From Liolophura sinensis (taxonomy: Eukaryota; Mollusca; Polyplacophora; Chitonida; Chitonidae), in the NCBI RefSeq assembly GCF_032854445.1, contig NC_088300.1, positions 69,602,984 to 69,666,983 of the forward strand: a stretch of DNA of 64,000 nt. Direction: 5' to 3'. Each line of letters opens with the position of its first letter. The first letter of the stretch is position 1. The notes below the pieces were generated by a model. That model was not told where the DNA came from, did not search any database, and saw only the letters and a list, made by a program, of their open reading frames with translations. Position numbers and translations under genes: made by a program. Of the stretch, positions 36,372 through 47,788 are shown one piece after another.

Positions 36372-36650
36372 GCAAGAGCCACTAGGTGTGATCCCTGGTC
36401 TCTAGCTCTAGTTATTAGCAACAATGGTGTCACTGGCATCTAGCTGTGATTCTTGGGCACTGCACTAGCTGTGATTACTGACCACTAGGTGGACATGGCC
36501 ATCTAGACGTTATTTGCCAATAGCTATGACTATTATTGGTTACTGGTCACTTGATGCGGTCAATGGCCTCTAGCTGTAGCTCTTAATGATCACATATTAA
36601 TCACCGTATGTGGCCACTGGTCATATGTTTGTTGGTTACTGATCGTGGTT
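36372..36650. repeat. Degenerate minisatellite, core TGGTTACTGGTCAC / CTAGCTGTG
   Basis: Imperfect units of about 20-24 bp alternate CATCTAGCTGTGATT-like and GGTTACTGGTCACTT-like blocks. They are too diverged for a clean copy count. This is the same family as 36822-37088 and, inverted, as 33.9 kb. Confidence 0.6.
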
Positions 36651-36821
36651 TTGTTCAACTACGAACTTAGCTTTTACACAACGATAAAAGTGTAACTTGT
36701 TTAATGTTTCCAGATCAATTGTTCGTTTTAATTTTTTGGAGTACTTCGCTATACTTCCATACGGCCATTATACCCAAACATATTACTAAACATTACATGT
36801 AGCTGTTGTCACTATATCTTC

Positions 36822-37088
36822 TCATTGGCCATTGTATGGTCACTGGAATCTAATTGTTGTTGTTGGCCTCTCTTTGTGGCCATTAGTCATTACCCGTAAC
36901 CATTGGCATCTAGCAGTGGTTACTGACAAGTGGATGTAATTATTTGTCTCTCTGTGGTTATTGGCCACCAATCTGGTTGTTTTTGACCACTAGCTATGGT
37001 CACTCGATGAGGTCAATGGTATCAAGCAGTGGTTACTGGTCACTATACGTGGTCACTGACAAATAGTTTTGGTCATTGGGCGCAAAAA
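36822..37088. repeat. Degenerate minisatellite, second block
   Basis: Continues the family after about 170 bp of unrelated sequence. Examples are CATTGGCATCTAGCAGTGG, TTACTGACAAG and AGTGGTTACTGGTCACTA. The gap may be an insertion or a fully decayed part of one array. Confidence 0.6.
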
Positions 37089-37521
37089 GTGATCATACAT
37101 GTATCGACAGAAGTGGACGTTGAATGTCATTTTCACAAACACAATACGAACCACGCCTTCGAATAATCCCAATGTCTTCGGGCTGAGTTTTTAGCCATTT
37201 AAACCCTTTTTGAGGAAATGATTGCTGTTTGTTTTTATGACGAATTTTGATTTACATACGAACATCTGTAGGCTTATGCTTTAATTTAAAAACTGAGCCC
37301 ACATTTATGAAATGGGTAATTCATTGCCTTATCTGCATTTATGCCTTAACAGATCACACTAACATGTAAACAAGGGCTTATCGTAATGCATGTATAAGAT
37401 AGAACACATGATTACATTTATTCATTGCTTAGTTATAAATTTGATGGCTTCTGGATGGTTTTCTACAAACATTCCAAAATGAGCATGTAATATGGTTGTT
37501 ATTTTACTAATATTTAAGATC
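37089..37521. other. Non-coding stretch, nothing recognised
   Basis: AT-rich, with no visible feature. Confidence 0.5.
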
Positions 37522-37640
37522 GATCGATCGATTGATTTATGATTGATTGCCTTTTGAACGTCATGGTAAAAAAATATTTATTTATTCGACGGTGGCGTTT
37601 CATGGGTGGAGGAGTGTTGGGTGGGCGAGGTAAGACACCT
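37522..37640 (-). mobile_element. Decayed SINE-A 3' half
   Basis: The plus strand has a GATC/GATT repeat tract, then ATTGCCTTTTGAACGTC, AATATTTATTTATTCGACGG, TGGCGTTTCATGGGTGGAGG. This follows the reversed SINE-A order (GGTGTTTTACGCC, AATATTTCACTTATACGACGG, CGGCCAGCATTATGGTGGG). The rest of the element is not recognisable. Confidence 0.5.
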
Positions 37641-39799
37641 CCCTTTGGCAAGTTACTACCCAATTTCTTGCGTGTCAAAAAGACTTGGTAGACGACAAGT
37701 AGTATTGGGGCTTATTGCTGCTGGAAGGATTCGCATGTTTTGGCCTGGTCGCTTTCACCCTCCTCACTTTCCACTAGCCAATCATCATGTCGCTGTGATT
37801 GACGAAAATCTTTGTCATTGCCGTTACCACATTCAGTGTTGTATTTGCGTGCACAAGATTATTACAGAACTTGAGACGATGACTGTAGGTAAAAATGTGA
37901 TGAATATTCTTTCTGTTACATTGAATCGCTGGATATAAGCGTCATGTCCGACATTCATATACCATTCGTAGTCCGTAAAGGGCGTTCCAAGTCCATAATC
38001 GCAAGATCCATTTCCAAAACAACGTTTAACACTAGCTCCCAAAGACAAAGGTATGTAAGAAATTATACAAATAGGAAATAAAGCCGGTAATACACATGAG
38101 ACAAGCGGTCATCAGTTTGTCAGTTGATATTTCAGGCATGAATTCCATATCAAAGTTCAAATTCGTAGTCCATGAATGAGTTCCAGGTCAAATGCCCTTT
38201 CATTTCCTTTCTTCTTAACAAAGGCGGCTGTTACAGCATCATTGTAGTTCTAACAAGAATAGACTGCGGTTTATTTTATAAGATGGGGAGTATACGGACT
38301 ATAAAATCTCTTGTAATACAAAACATACTGTAAGCCATTTGGCAGATAACGTCTACATTTGTCCTGGTATCTTCGAGCGCCTAGCTTATATGCGAGAACA
38401 TCTAAACACATGGTATTCAGTGATACTTGTCACACAGGCTTCCAAATAAGATGTCTGTCTCGTGAGGGTAACCATGGCAACACGGACCATATGGTGATGG
38501 ACGCCGGACGGGAGACACCCCGCATGAACTAAGCTAGATAGGCATTTTTCGTATAGTCTTTTATTTACGGAGATAAAGACCTATAGTAGCACTTCAATCT
38601 ATAAAACTGCTCCCCACAAAGTGACACGGCATGAAAGTGTTGGCAGTAAAGCTAGCCTGAGGACGATTACTTTCAAATTCCTCGGTACTTTCCCTGGTGC
38701 TTCCCTTTCATTTTTCCAATTTGAATTTGCTAGCAAAGATTTTCACTAAAATAGATATAAGTGCGTGTAGACCGCGCCTCTTTTACTTTAGGATATTCCT
38801 CACGGAATGATATTCATCTCTTTACGATGAAAGCATGTTACCAATAGCAGTAATGCCTAATGCATACTTTAGCCTCCTGATGACGTTATCTTAGAAAATT
38901 GTTTGTCACTCAGAGCTCATATCTGTCAAGTTAAATAAATAGTTTCGTTCGTTAGTCAAATACATTTCTGTGACCCAGCCAAATGCCACATGAACAGACT
39001 GGATTCTGAGTGCCGTTATCGCCGTATTCCACCCATTGACGTGTAACACAGAACTGTTTATTATCATACAGGAGACAGTCAAGGCGCCGCGTGATGTTTT
39101 TCTGCAAGTGTTCGCTGTTAAATGTTACGAACGAGTTCATAAATGTCAGAAAAAGTTCGCCCTGGAGCGTTTATACTGAAGAACGACACAAGAAATGGAG
39201 TCATATGATAACGAACTTTCCAAACAAATAAGATAAGTCCGTAAAAACACGCTGTTCTAATATGTCATAATTTACCGGGACTTCAGAGGAAAAAAACACA
39301 ATCAACAAAAATGGAATTAAATATGTGTAAGTAAATTAGGCTCCAAAAATGATTGATGGCCAGCTTATTCCGAGCGAGATAACGTAATAAGATATATAAA
39401 GCTGTTATCTAAATGTGAAAACAGTCTTTCGAGTGGATGGGACCTCCACATAACACATTAAGTGGGATTTAGTTGTGATGTCGCAGTTTCAGTCTCTCCA
39501 CTTAATGACACTTTTAAAACATTCTCAATTAGACGATGTAATTCTATCAGACCGTTCTACGCTTAATGTTATAAATGTCATATCATACAGTTTCGTATTT
39601 GGCAGAGTAATAACAGATTCTGTTCTACTTTGATTTGTGATTTGTACAAAAAGGGGCGATAAACGAACGAAAATAAGCCAATTAAAATTCAATAATGCGC
39701 AATAGGCATTTTTAAATGAGGAAAAACTCCAACGAGCAATTTAAAAAAATGGACCAGATTGGTTTCAGAATAATGTCTGAAAGACGGCATTTTCCTCTG
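37641..39799. other. Non-coding stretch, nothing recognised
   Basis: Two ATTCGTAGTCC...GTTCCA segments (about 37964 and 38162) resemble each other over some 35 bp. No other repeat and no supported gene was found. Confidence 0.45.
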
Positions 39800-39905
39800 A
39801 CCACCCCATCCCCAACTCCCACCTCCTCAACCTCCAAAACATCCCCCCCCCCCCACACACACACACAACCCACCCTGCACTCACCTGCACCTGCCCCCAC
39901 AAACA
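39800..39905. repeat. C-rich low-complexity tract with (CA)n
   Basis: A CCA/CCT-rich stretch contains a run of 12 C and about eight CA units (about 39842-39868). It produces Pro/Thr-rich and Gly/Val-rich frames on the two strands, which are artefacts. The minus strand is G-rich and may adopt quadruplex structure. Confidence 0.8.
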
Positions 39906-40146
39906 ACTCACTTAACCCGTGAGGAATGTCATTAAATTCCTAGTATCGAGTATTTACATGTGAAGCGGTAGCTACATATCAAACTTCTGTTCGGTTGCAC
40001 ATCGCTCGTACCAAGACTCCCGTGGTATCTCATTATCTCTTTAAGTGCCTCTGGCAGGCTTAGTGAGACGATGTATTCACTACTTTTCACATTACCTTGG
40101 TCAAAGAAATCATGCTTTTGTGAGTAACACATAAGACTTCAGAAAG

Positions 40147-40440
40147 GTGTTAGGGATTTTCACAAACGTGTACGAGATTTTGACAAACGTGTAAGGGATT
40201 TTGACAAACGTGTAAGGGATTTTTACAAACATGTTAGGGATATTCACAGACATGTAAGGGATTTTCACAAACGTGTAAGGGATTTTCACATACGTGTAAG
40301 GGGTTTTCACAAACGTGTGAGGAATTTTCACATACGTGTAAGGGATTTTCACAAACGTGTGGGGGATTTTCACAAACGTGTAAGGGATTTTCACAGATAT
40401 GTAAGGGATTTTCACATACGTGTAACGGATTTTCACACTA
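40147..40440. repeat. 21-bp minisatellite, 14 units
   Basis: Fourteen head-to-tail units of exactly 21 bp carry the core AGGGATTTTCACAAAC preceded by GTGTA. Most units differ from consensus at one to three positions, and there are no indels. Because 21 is divisible by three, frames stay open on both strands: a seven-residue VKIPYTF-type repeat on the minus strand and RDFHKRV-type on the plus. There is no signal peptide, start context or flanking coding sequence to support a protein. Confidence 0.95.
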
Positions 40441-41668
40441 CCACATATGTTTTAAAACGAAAAAAATTACACAGACAACGACGAATGTTCTTAAATTTTC
40501 GTTATGATGCACATTTTGCTTTCTTCTGTACATGTTATTGCAGTACATAAACAGCGGTGCCTCAAATGAAAAGAACTGGAACTGTTTACACGCCTTAAGA
40601 ATATTCAATTCGCATAAATCCGCTCGACAAGCGCAAGTGAATTAAATCCGGTGAACAGGCCCATTTCATGTCACCAGCCGAGTGTACTACACCGGCAGTT
40701 CACATCTAATTCTCAACACATCAGAAATAAGAGCGCGGAACGTGGTAAATTGCGATGTGGTGTGGTGCGATCGTGGCTCCCAGTCTGGCCACCACGACTG
40801 CGTCATTTTTCATTGCTTGAGGAGTCAACCAGGGCCTCAACTCGTCGACACGGGCTTATGCAGCGAGGCATTTTACAGAATATATTAATGCGCCCTACCC
40901 AATATGCACTGCCTATCGCTTCTGCCTGGCTATCTAGCTGAGTGGATGAAATAGTTATTGAAAACCTGTCAACCATTGTCACTCATCCCATGCAGGGCTG
41001 AAGAAGCGCACAGTGAAAGTTATCTATAGATGTATTGCTTCTCAAGACACGTCCTCCAACGCACCAATGACGTCTTTCACATCAATTAGACTGTCTTATT
41101 TCTGGGGGTTTAACGTAACAAATGTTTTGACGAAGCGCTGGGGATTGATGTATCTCAATATTGGCCTTATTGAGACCAATTCCTGGCTAAATATTTCATT
41201 ATCACATCTTTATGGAAGCAACGTTAGTCAACTTAGGCTCACCAATGACCTTACATTGCCACAGGTCTTACTTTGAAGACGGTCCGTTTGAAGTTTAGCA
41301 GATAAATTTCCACTGAGCGCCTTCCCTCAAAGAGAACGAAGCGGAACCGACCATCGAACCAATAAATCTCCTATTTGAAAAGAGTTCGTGATGCAGGCGA
41401 TAAAGTTGGGGGGTAAAATCAATGAAAAGAGGAAGGAGGACTTATGAGGATGAAAGCTGATCGATTAATCAATTGCCATGGATCAGTATCTCAAACCGAG
41501 CTAAGCTTCGACTGATCCCGTCTTAGACTTACAAAATTATCTTATACAAGAATACCATTAAAACTTTTTGACAAATTGTCTTATTCATCCGGGTACCCCG
41601 GGCAGTGTAGCCGGTGAATTTGTTACTGTTACATTTCGAGACCATATTTTTAGACATTCATTCACATC
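40441..41668. other. Non-coding stretch, nothing recognised
   Basis: Open frames of 68 to 96 codons near 40.65-41.28 kb overlap one another and have no motif. Confidence 0.5.
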
Positions 41669-41715
41669 ACCATAATGCTGTACGGCGTAAAACACCAATC
41701 AAATAAATAAAATAC
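41669..41715 (+). mobile_element. SINE-A tail with internal deletion
   Basis: ACCATAATGCTG is joined directly to TACGGCGTAAAACACC, then AATCAAATAAATAAA. The roughly 30 bp normally between them (GCCGCC to CTTGAG) are missing. Upstream sequence is not recognisable as SINE. Confidence 0.8.
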
Positions 41716-44700
41716 ATATCACCGTAGATCTGAACGACTGTGTCATCTGTGTGTGGAAAATTAGATGATCGGAATGTTACAAAGCGGTCCGTTCTGAATA
41801 AATATTTACCCATTAACCTTTTGAATGCTTGTAAACATCGAGTAAAACCCGCACTAGGTCAGCAACAAGTGTAAGGTCAGCATGTACGGAACATCTGGTG
41901 GTTGCTGGACCTACGTCTAGGAAAAGGTCACACAAATGGTTTCTACTGGAAACAGCTAGTTTGGCAGACCGGACATGGTTAGTTGACCACGAAATGTCGG
42001 ATGTTGGTGCCGTTATCCCACTTATCAACCTCCCTTGACTTATCGTCCCCAGTCAAGCAAAGGGTCTGTGCACCAAACAGGTGGTTGACTTATTTCCGGT
42101 CCCTCTAGATCCTTCGTATGAACGCCGTGTTAAAGGTGAAGGGTAAAGCAGTACGGTATTAGGTTCCCAAAGCCCGCGGCAATAAAAAGTGTTATCTAGA
42201 GTCCCCAGTGTTCAGACGTCAACAACATCAGATCTATCTTGCGCTTCCTTATATCTCAATTTTTTTCTCAACCCAGAACATTCCCAATGGGCTCAACGAA
42301 TGAGTCTTTAATCGTTGGTGACGGTCACAAGTTTATTTCTGGATAAAGCGCCGATTCGTCTTTGTCTCTTGTAACCTCAGTCGCAGCAAGAACATTTAAC
42401 ACCGGACCAGTAAGAGAAGAGCGTCCACTTAGATTCTCAGACATTGTCGGACGCCCCAGGCAAGACAGATGTAAAGCCCTATCAGCCAGCCATTCTCAGA
42501 TTTCGTTCAAACTATTAAAGAGCTTCTAAACCAGGAAGTGACAGGACATGTATAATCGAATTGGTCCTTTTTCTCGAGCATCACAAAATAGTCTACTTCG
42601 AAATTGAATGGTTCAGAAAATTCGCAAGCTTTAAAGATTTAAATTCCATGCAGTAGTTAGAAAACACTAGAACTCTAATTTCTCACCTGAACCGAGTCGA
42701 TACAAAATCCTGTTTATGACTAAACTTTTCTTTATAAAATTGATATTAGGTATGTGTGTTTTCTTAATCACATACACATATGGGCTACTGCGTCTTAATT
42801 TTATATTCAGTCGTGAGGTATATTTTGAATGCCAGATATTACTTCTTGTGCATTTTATTATTGGATGCATATGTTTTTATTTAGAGATGGTCATAAAATA
42901 ATAATAATCTCAGAATCAGATATCATAGAGTCTCACAAGTCAATATTCCAGAAACATATTAAAACGAGCCTAAAATTTAATGTTTAAAGATAGTTTCTGC
43001 AATAGTGACAAAATTATAACGCAAGTAAAACAGACTGCATTACCCCTCTGTCACTCACATAAATGGTATTCTGAAAATGAATCGTTTCCCGCTACAAGCT
43101 TCGTGTTAGTACCTGAGATGCACTGATACATGTACACAAGATGGTAACCTAAGCTATTAAGGTTACTAAGTTCCATCAAACCAAGTTGATTAGGCTAAGG
43201 CTTGCTGAGCATTCATCAGGCGACGCTGTGCCATGACATGGCCCGGAATTCCATGTATTATACAAACACGTTAAACACCTGATAGATGGACCAGGTGAAG
43301 ACAGGCTGCTATTCTACGTTCACCTGCTGGCTTTCTCGATTTATCCCCGGGTTTATCAGGCCACTGCGGTAATGGGGGCCCCATCGCATTCTGGATTAAT
43401 ACATCATGGAATGGCTTGCATTGGCAGCCTTGACACTTGATAGATTGCATTCTTGGAATTTGGTGCAGACATGGCGTTACAACGAGGCGGCCTCGGTGGA
43501 CGTAATTTGGAATAATCACTATTCCAGTGAAAAATCAAATTACCGAACATCAAACGCTCACCGCCTAGTGACCCTTCCATGTCTGAACAGGGCCCAGCTC
43601 TAAAATCTCAGCACGGCGGTGTCGCAGCAAAATGTGTCCCCCAAAATCAAAATACTTCGTTAAGTTAACAGGGAACCTAAGCACCATGTCCTGCTTGCCG
43701 ATTACTATAGACGTGGCCACATGTCTCCTCCTTGAACCACTTAATGTGCTTTATGTGGCCAAGAATCCGGGAGCCTTGCTTAGCATTGGCCCGTTCCCCT
43801 GAACTGACTGATGAATTGTAACAGAGACGATATATCCATTCGTCTAAATCTATCCGTTGGAGGAATGGCCACTGCTAGAACGGGGTCCTTGCAGGTTAAC
43901 ACTGAGTCCTTTTTAATCCAGTCCTCATACTCGGCAATGATAAAAACTTTCATTTGTACCAGATTTAGTATAATCGCCTTTACGTCGTTGATTAGAGAGG
44001 AACACTTCCAATGACTTTATACGTGCGTTCCGTGATATACAAGGAAACTACGAACAAAATAAAAAAACTGACAACAGAATTGAAGTCAATTGACTTTACT
44101 TTTATTCCCCTGAAACCTGACGATTTTGTTATCTAAAGTATAATGGAAGAATTAGTGAACTGCAAAGAACATCAACTTTGATGACAACTCTGGAGAGCAC
44201 TTTTTTGCCAGAGCTAACTTGAATCAGGTGTGATATTTTTTTGATTATGGTATGACATGCACACTGAGGTGAAAGAGAGTGTTTGTTATTACCCGACGTC
44301 ACACTCTGATGTAAATACAGATGTATCATGCCTAGAAGGCTTCATATATGAGCTTTAACACGTGTGAAGTCAAGAAAGTAGCTCTAAATGGCCATATTAT
44401 GATATACATGCATATCTGAGTGAATTCGTATGACTGAGTAGAACAGCACTTTAAAGCAAGACACATAAGCATAAATTAATATGGAGACCAACACTCCCCA
44501 GATCACATTGCCTTAGCACATGTACAATTGGGATTTATTATTATCACTCTATACTGCCTTTAAAACGCACCAAAATGCAAGACGTCGGTGCTATCATGTT
44601 TATCTCAGACGTAATTCCAATACGCCATTACAGTAAAATCGATATCTTTGTTAGATTATGTCCCGGCAATTTCGATAAGCCCATCTTAAAATTGTCCGTT

Positions 44701-46325
44701 TAAGAGGTTCCGGAAAAACCAAGACCTAGTCTCATCCTTTCCAAATTACAGTGCTTCTCGGTAACAGCTTTTATAGCCTTGGGGAAGGGCAGTAACTCTT
44801 TCCAAATTACAGGATAATTGCGTATCACTTCTCTGAATGTAATCGGAACCCTGTGGACGCACTCAGCGCTCGTGGTCAGAAACACACCTTCAATGTAAGA
44901 GTGGTTTTGGTGATACTGAGAAGCACAACCATTGGTCTACCAAAGGAAATGAATTAATTTTGTGGCGAGCGGCAGCAGCCATTGAAAACCGCCAAGAATG
45001 GCATACAATGGGTAAAAGTCAAGGTGTCTCCAGTACAGCCATCTAATCTTTGACATACAGTTCATTTGGATGCCCTAAACATGACATGATTGTTCAGAAG
45101 TGCATCATTCTATAGTCTCGTTTTGTTTGAAACCCAAGCTAGGCAACCAAATTGCTGAGAATAAACAAGTAATTGCAAATTAGATTTGCAACAAAGCAAA
45201 TTAAGACTTCCGACCTTTGTTTATATGGGTTGAAACATTGTGCACTTCCTTGTTGGCCTTGATCTATTTCGGGCGACACTTTAAATGAAGGCCGGGTAAG
45301 GAGGCGCCTGCTCCGGGTTGGTAGCCTTGATTCAATTACAACCAACTGCGTGAGCAGCCTTCGCCAAGAATGCCTCGTCTTGGAGCAGAGAAACGGTTTG
45401 GCAAACACAGCAGCTTGTTAAGGTTGATTACCCCCCGAATCCGATCTTGCCTTTCCGAAGCCGGTCGACAGTATCAGCTCTGTTGGAAACGGATATTTTG
45501 CCCCAAGCTATCGAGGTGTCAAGCTTCAAATGATCTGCTCCGTGTGAAAATACTCAAAAAGGTGAATCAGGGCTTAAAACTGATCAATATCAGGCAATGT
45601 TAGGATTGAGGTCCCAACATGGAATCCCTGCTACTGAATCGCACCAAGATACAAGTCAATTACACCTCACTACCCAAAACACCCCACTCCATGTGGCTGT
45701 CAAAGCTTTATATGAAACTAACAATCTAATTTTTACATTACAAACAGCCCAATACCGCCTAAAGGACACAGGGCGAGGATAATATAAATATTACCAGAGT
45801 ACTGAAACGTCTGTCAAACAAAATTCAGCAATCGAATTAAAGTTGTCGCCGCTCATTCAATACTAGCTATCAAGACGCTATATTCGAGACAATGTGCAGG
45901 CAAATTGTGGCAGGGTAAGATTTCAGATACTTTTTTGTGCTGTGCAAATAAATAAAATTCTGGGTAATTCATCACTAGTTAGAATTCGCCATATCACTTT
46001 CTATTATCAAGAATAACACAGTACTGAGCTTTCTTTTGCCAGTGATACAATGGCTTCTTGTCCAGCTATGAGACTCTTCCTTCTTGCTGTGAGGACCGTG
46101 CTTAAATTGAAGTAATTAGACCACGATATAATGAAATATCCCTCAAGTAAATGTATAAAAAATGGGCGCATTTACATGTACCCGCCATGACAGTCATCAA
46201 CAGCCTATGTGAATGGCGCATTCCCTTAACACGGAAGTAGAATTGGATTAAATATAGGCATTTTTAAGCCTACACTAATTTTGTGCCACATTTTCATGCT
46301 TGACTTTTCAATTTATAAAGCTCTC
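41716..46325. other. Long non-coding stretch, nothing recognised
   Basis: A 15-bp direct repeat CTTTCCAAATTACAG occurs twice near 44738 and 44798. No mobile element or array was recognised. Open frames up to 89 codons have no motif. Confidence 0.45.
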
Positions 46326-46645
46326 TGACCAGACTCCATACACTGCACACTACTCAGTCACAGTATACTGACACATGTCTGACTAGATACCAGGCATGGC
46401 AAACCATCCAATGACAATATAGTGGCACAGGACTGACCAGACACCAGACATGGCACACCACATTGTCACACTATAGGACTGATCAGACACCACCCAGTCA
46501 CAAAATACTGACTTGACGACATGACAAACCTCACCGTCTCAGTATACTGACGCCGGCCGACCACACGCGAGACACGACGTCCCACCCAGTCACAGTACAC
46601 TGATACTTGTCCGACCATACACCTAGTCATTATAATGACACCAGT
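46326..46645. repeat. Degenerate minisatellite, core CAGTCACAGTATACTGAC
   Basis: Units of roughly 35-55 bp combine TGACCAGACACCAGACATGG, CACACCAC-like and CAGTCACAGTATACTGAC blocks. About seven diverged units are visible, with variable length. Confidence 0.6.
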
Positions 46646-46889
46646 CCTACCAGCAGTTGATGTGTCCATTATTCTGAGCAATTTGTAAGAACGTATACAT
46701 CATAGGCCAATTTATAAAATTTATTCATGACTGGAGAATGGATTTAGCCCATATGTTTTGCTTAAAAGCTAATCTCGACAGATTGATTTTACGTTAGGTA
46801 TTTCGGTTGCTTTATAATTGAATCAACATACAATTTTGTAGACAATTCACAGAGCGCATTCAAGTAATCTCCTCCAACGGATTTTGGTG

Positions 46890-47145
46890 GCTTCCGTGGC
46901 CGAGGTGGTCAGCACACCAGCGTGGTGCAATGATCCAGAAGCCTCTCACCTACGCGGTCGATGTGTTCAAATCCAGCTCATGCTGGATTCCTCTCCGGTA
47001 GAAGGTGTGCTTCCAACCTGCGGATGGTCGTGGGTTTGCCTCGGAGTCTGAATGGGTTCCTCTCACCATAATGCTGATGGCCATGGTAGGGGTTAAATAT
47101 CCTTGAGTATGACGTAAAACACTAATCACATAAATCAATTAAATA
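46890..47145 (+). mobile_element. SINE-A, full length
   Basis: The A-box region is TTCCGTGGCCGAGGTGGTC, then GCGTGGTGCAATGATCCAG, AAGCCTCTCACC, and a B-box GTGTTCAAATCC (about 46965), AGCTCATGCTGG. It continues with CTGCGGATGGTCGTGGG, CACCATAATGCTGATGGCC, CCTTGAGTATGACGTAAAAC and ACTAATCACATAAATC. This is the most complete copy for defining the tRNA-like head and B-box. I see no clear target-site duplication. Confidence 0.85.
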
Positions 47146-47659
47146 AAGAAAAGGGCTTTGAAAAGCTTAATTATGGGCCATGTCTGCAGGCTGAGGTTGA
47201 CCCCTTCTTCATTATCTGCTTCGATGTATTGTTATATTAAAATTTATAGCGAATAGATAAATCGAACACTACAGCGTGCCTTTCTCCATGCACATTTCAC
47301 TGAAATATTGACAAAAATGTGTCTGTTTATTTATTTTGGTCACATTTTGATTACTGTCATTGTAGCTGTCTCTACTATAGCTATAATTACATCCGGTAAT
47401 AATGATGTGCTTTGAAATTTGATTCTAACCTAACCTAAGTTTCGAATCTATGGACTCATCTGTTAAATAGGAAGACACGGTCATGCAAAACACAAAAGTA
47501 TTGTTTTCCAAAGTTATCTAATGTCTAACAATTAAATCCTTCCATTCGGAATATAGCTTTTCGTGTTTTATCAATAACAAACATAAACAAATTCATGTTG
47601 GCTTCAACGCTTGCAAATTTCTGCAGTTATCGACACCGTATATAAATAGTGTCTGTAAA
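47146..47659. other. AT-rich spacer, nothing recognised
   Basis: No visible feature between two SINE-A copies. Confidence 0.5.
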
Positions 47660-47788
47660 TGACTGCGGGTGGTCATGGGCTTCCCCCAGGCTCTGCCCAG
47701 TTTCCCCCAACCATAATGCAGGCCGAAGTCGTTTAAGTGAAATAATCTTGAGTACGGCGTAACACCAATTAAATGAAATAAATAAGTG
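47660..47788 (+). mobile_element. SINE-A, 5' truncated
   Basis: Begins within CTGCGGGTGGTCATGGGC, then CCCCAGGCTCTGCCCAG, CCCAACCATAATGCAGGCCG, AAGTCGTTTAAGTGAAATA, ATCTTGAGTACGGCGTAAC and a short AAAT-like tail. Promoter boxes are absent, so it could not be transcribed from its own promoter. Confidence 0.85.

Noticed and set aside
39712-39922. Gly/Val-rich and Pro/Thr-rich frames on opposite strands
   Set aside because: Both are translations of one C-rich low-complexity tract.
40110-40436. 108-codon minus frame with a VKIPYTF-type seven-residue repeat
   Set aside because: The 21-bp repeat unit keeps frames open on both strands automatically. There is no coding context or signal peptide.
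40147-40440. CRISPR-like appearance of regular short repeats
   Set aside because: Units are contiguous with no unique spacers, and the setting is an animal genome. It is a minisatellite.
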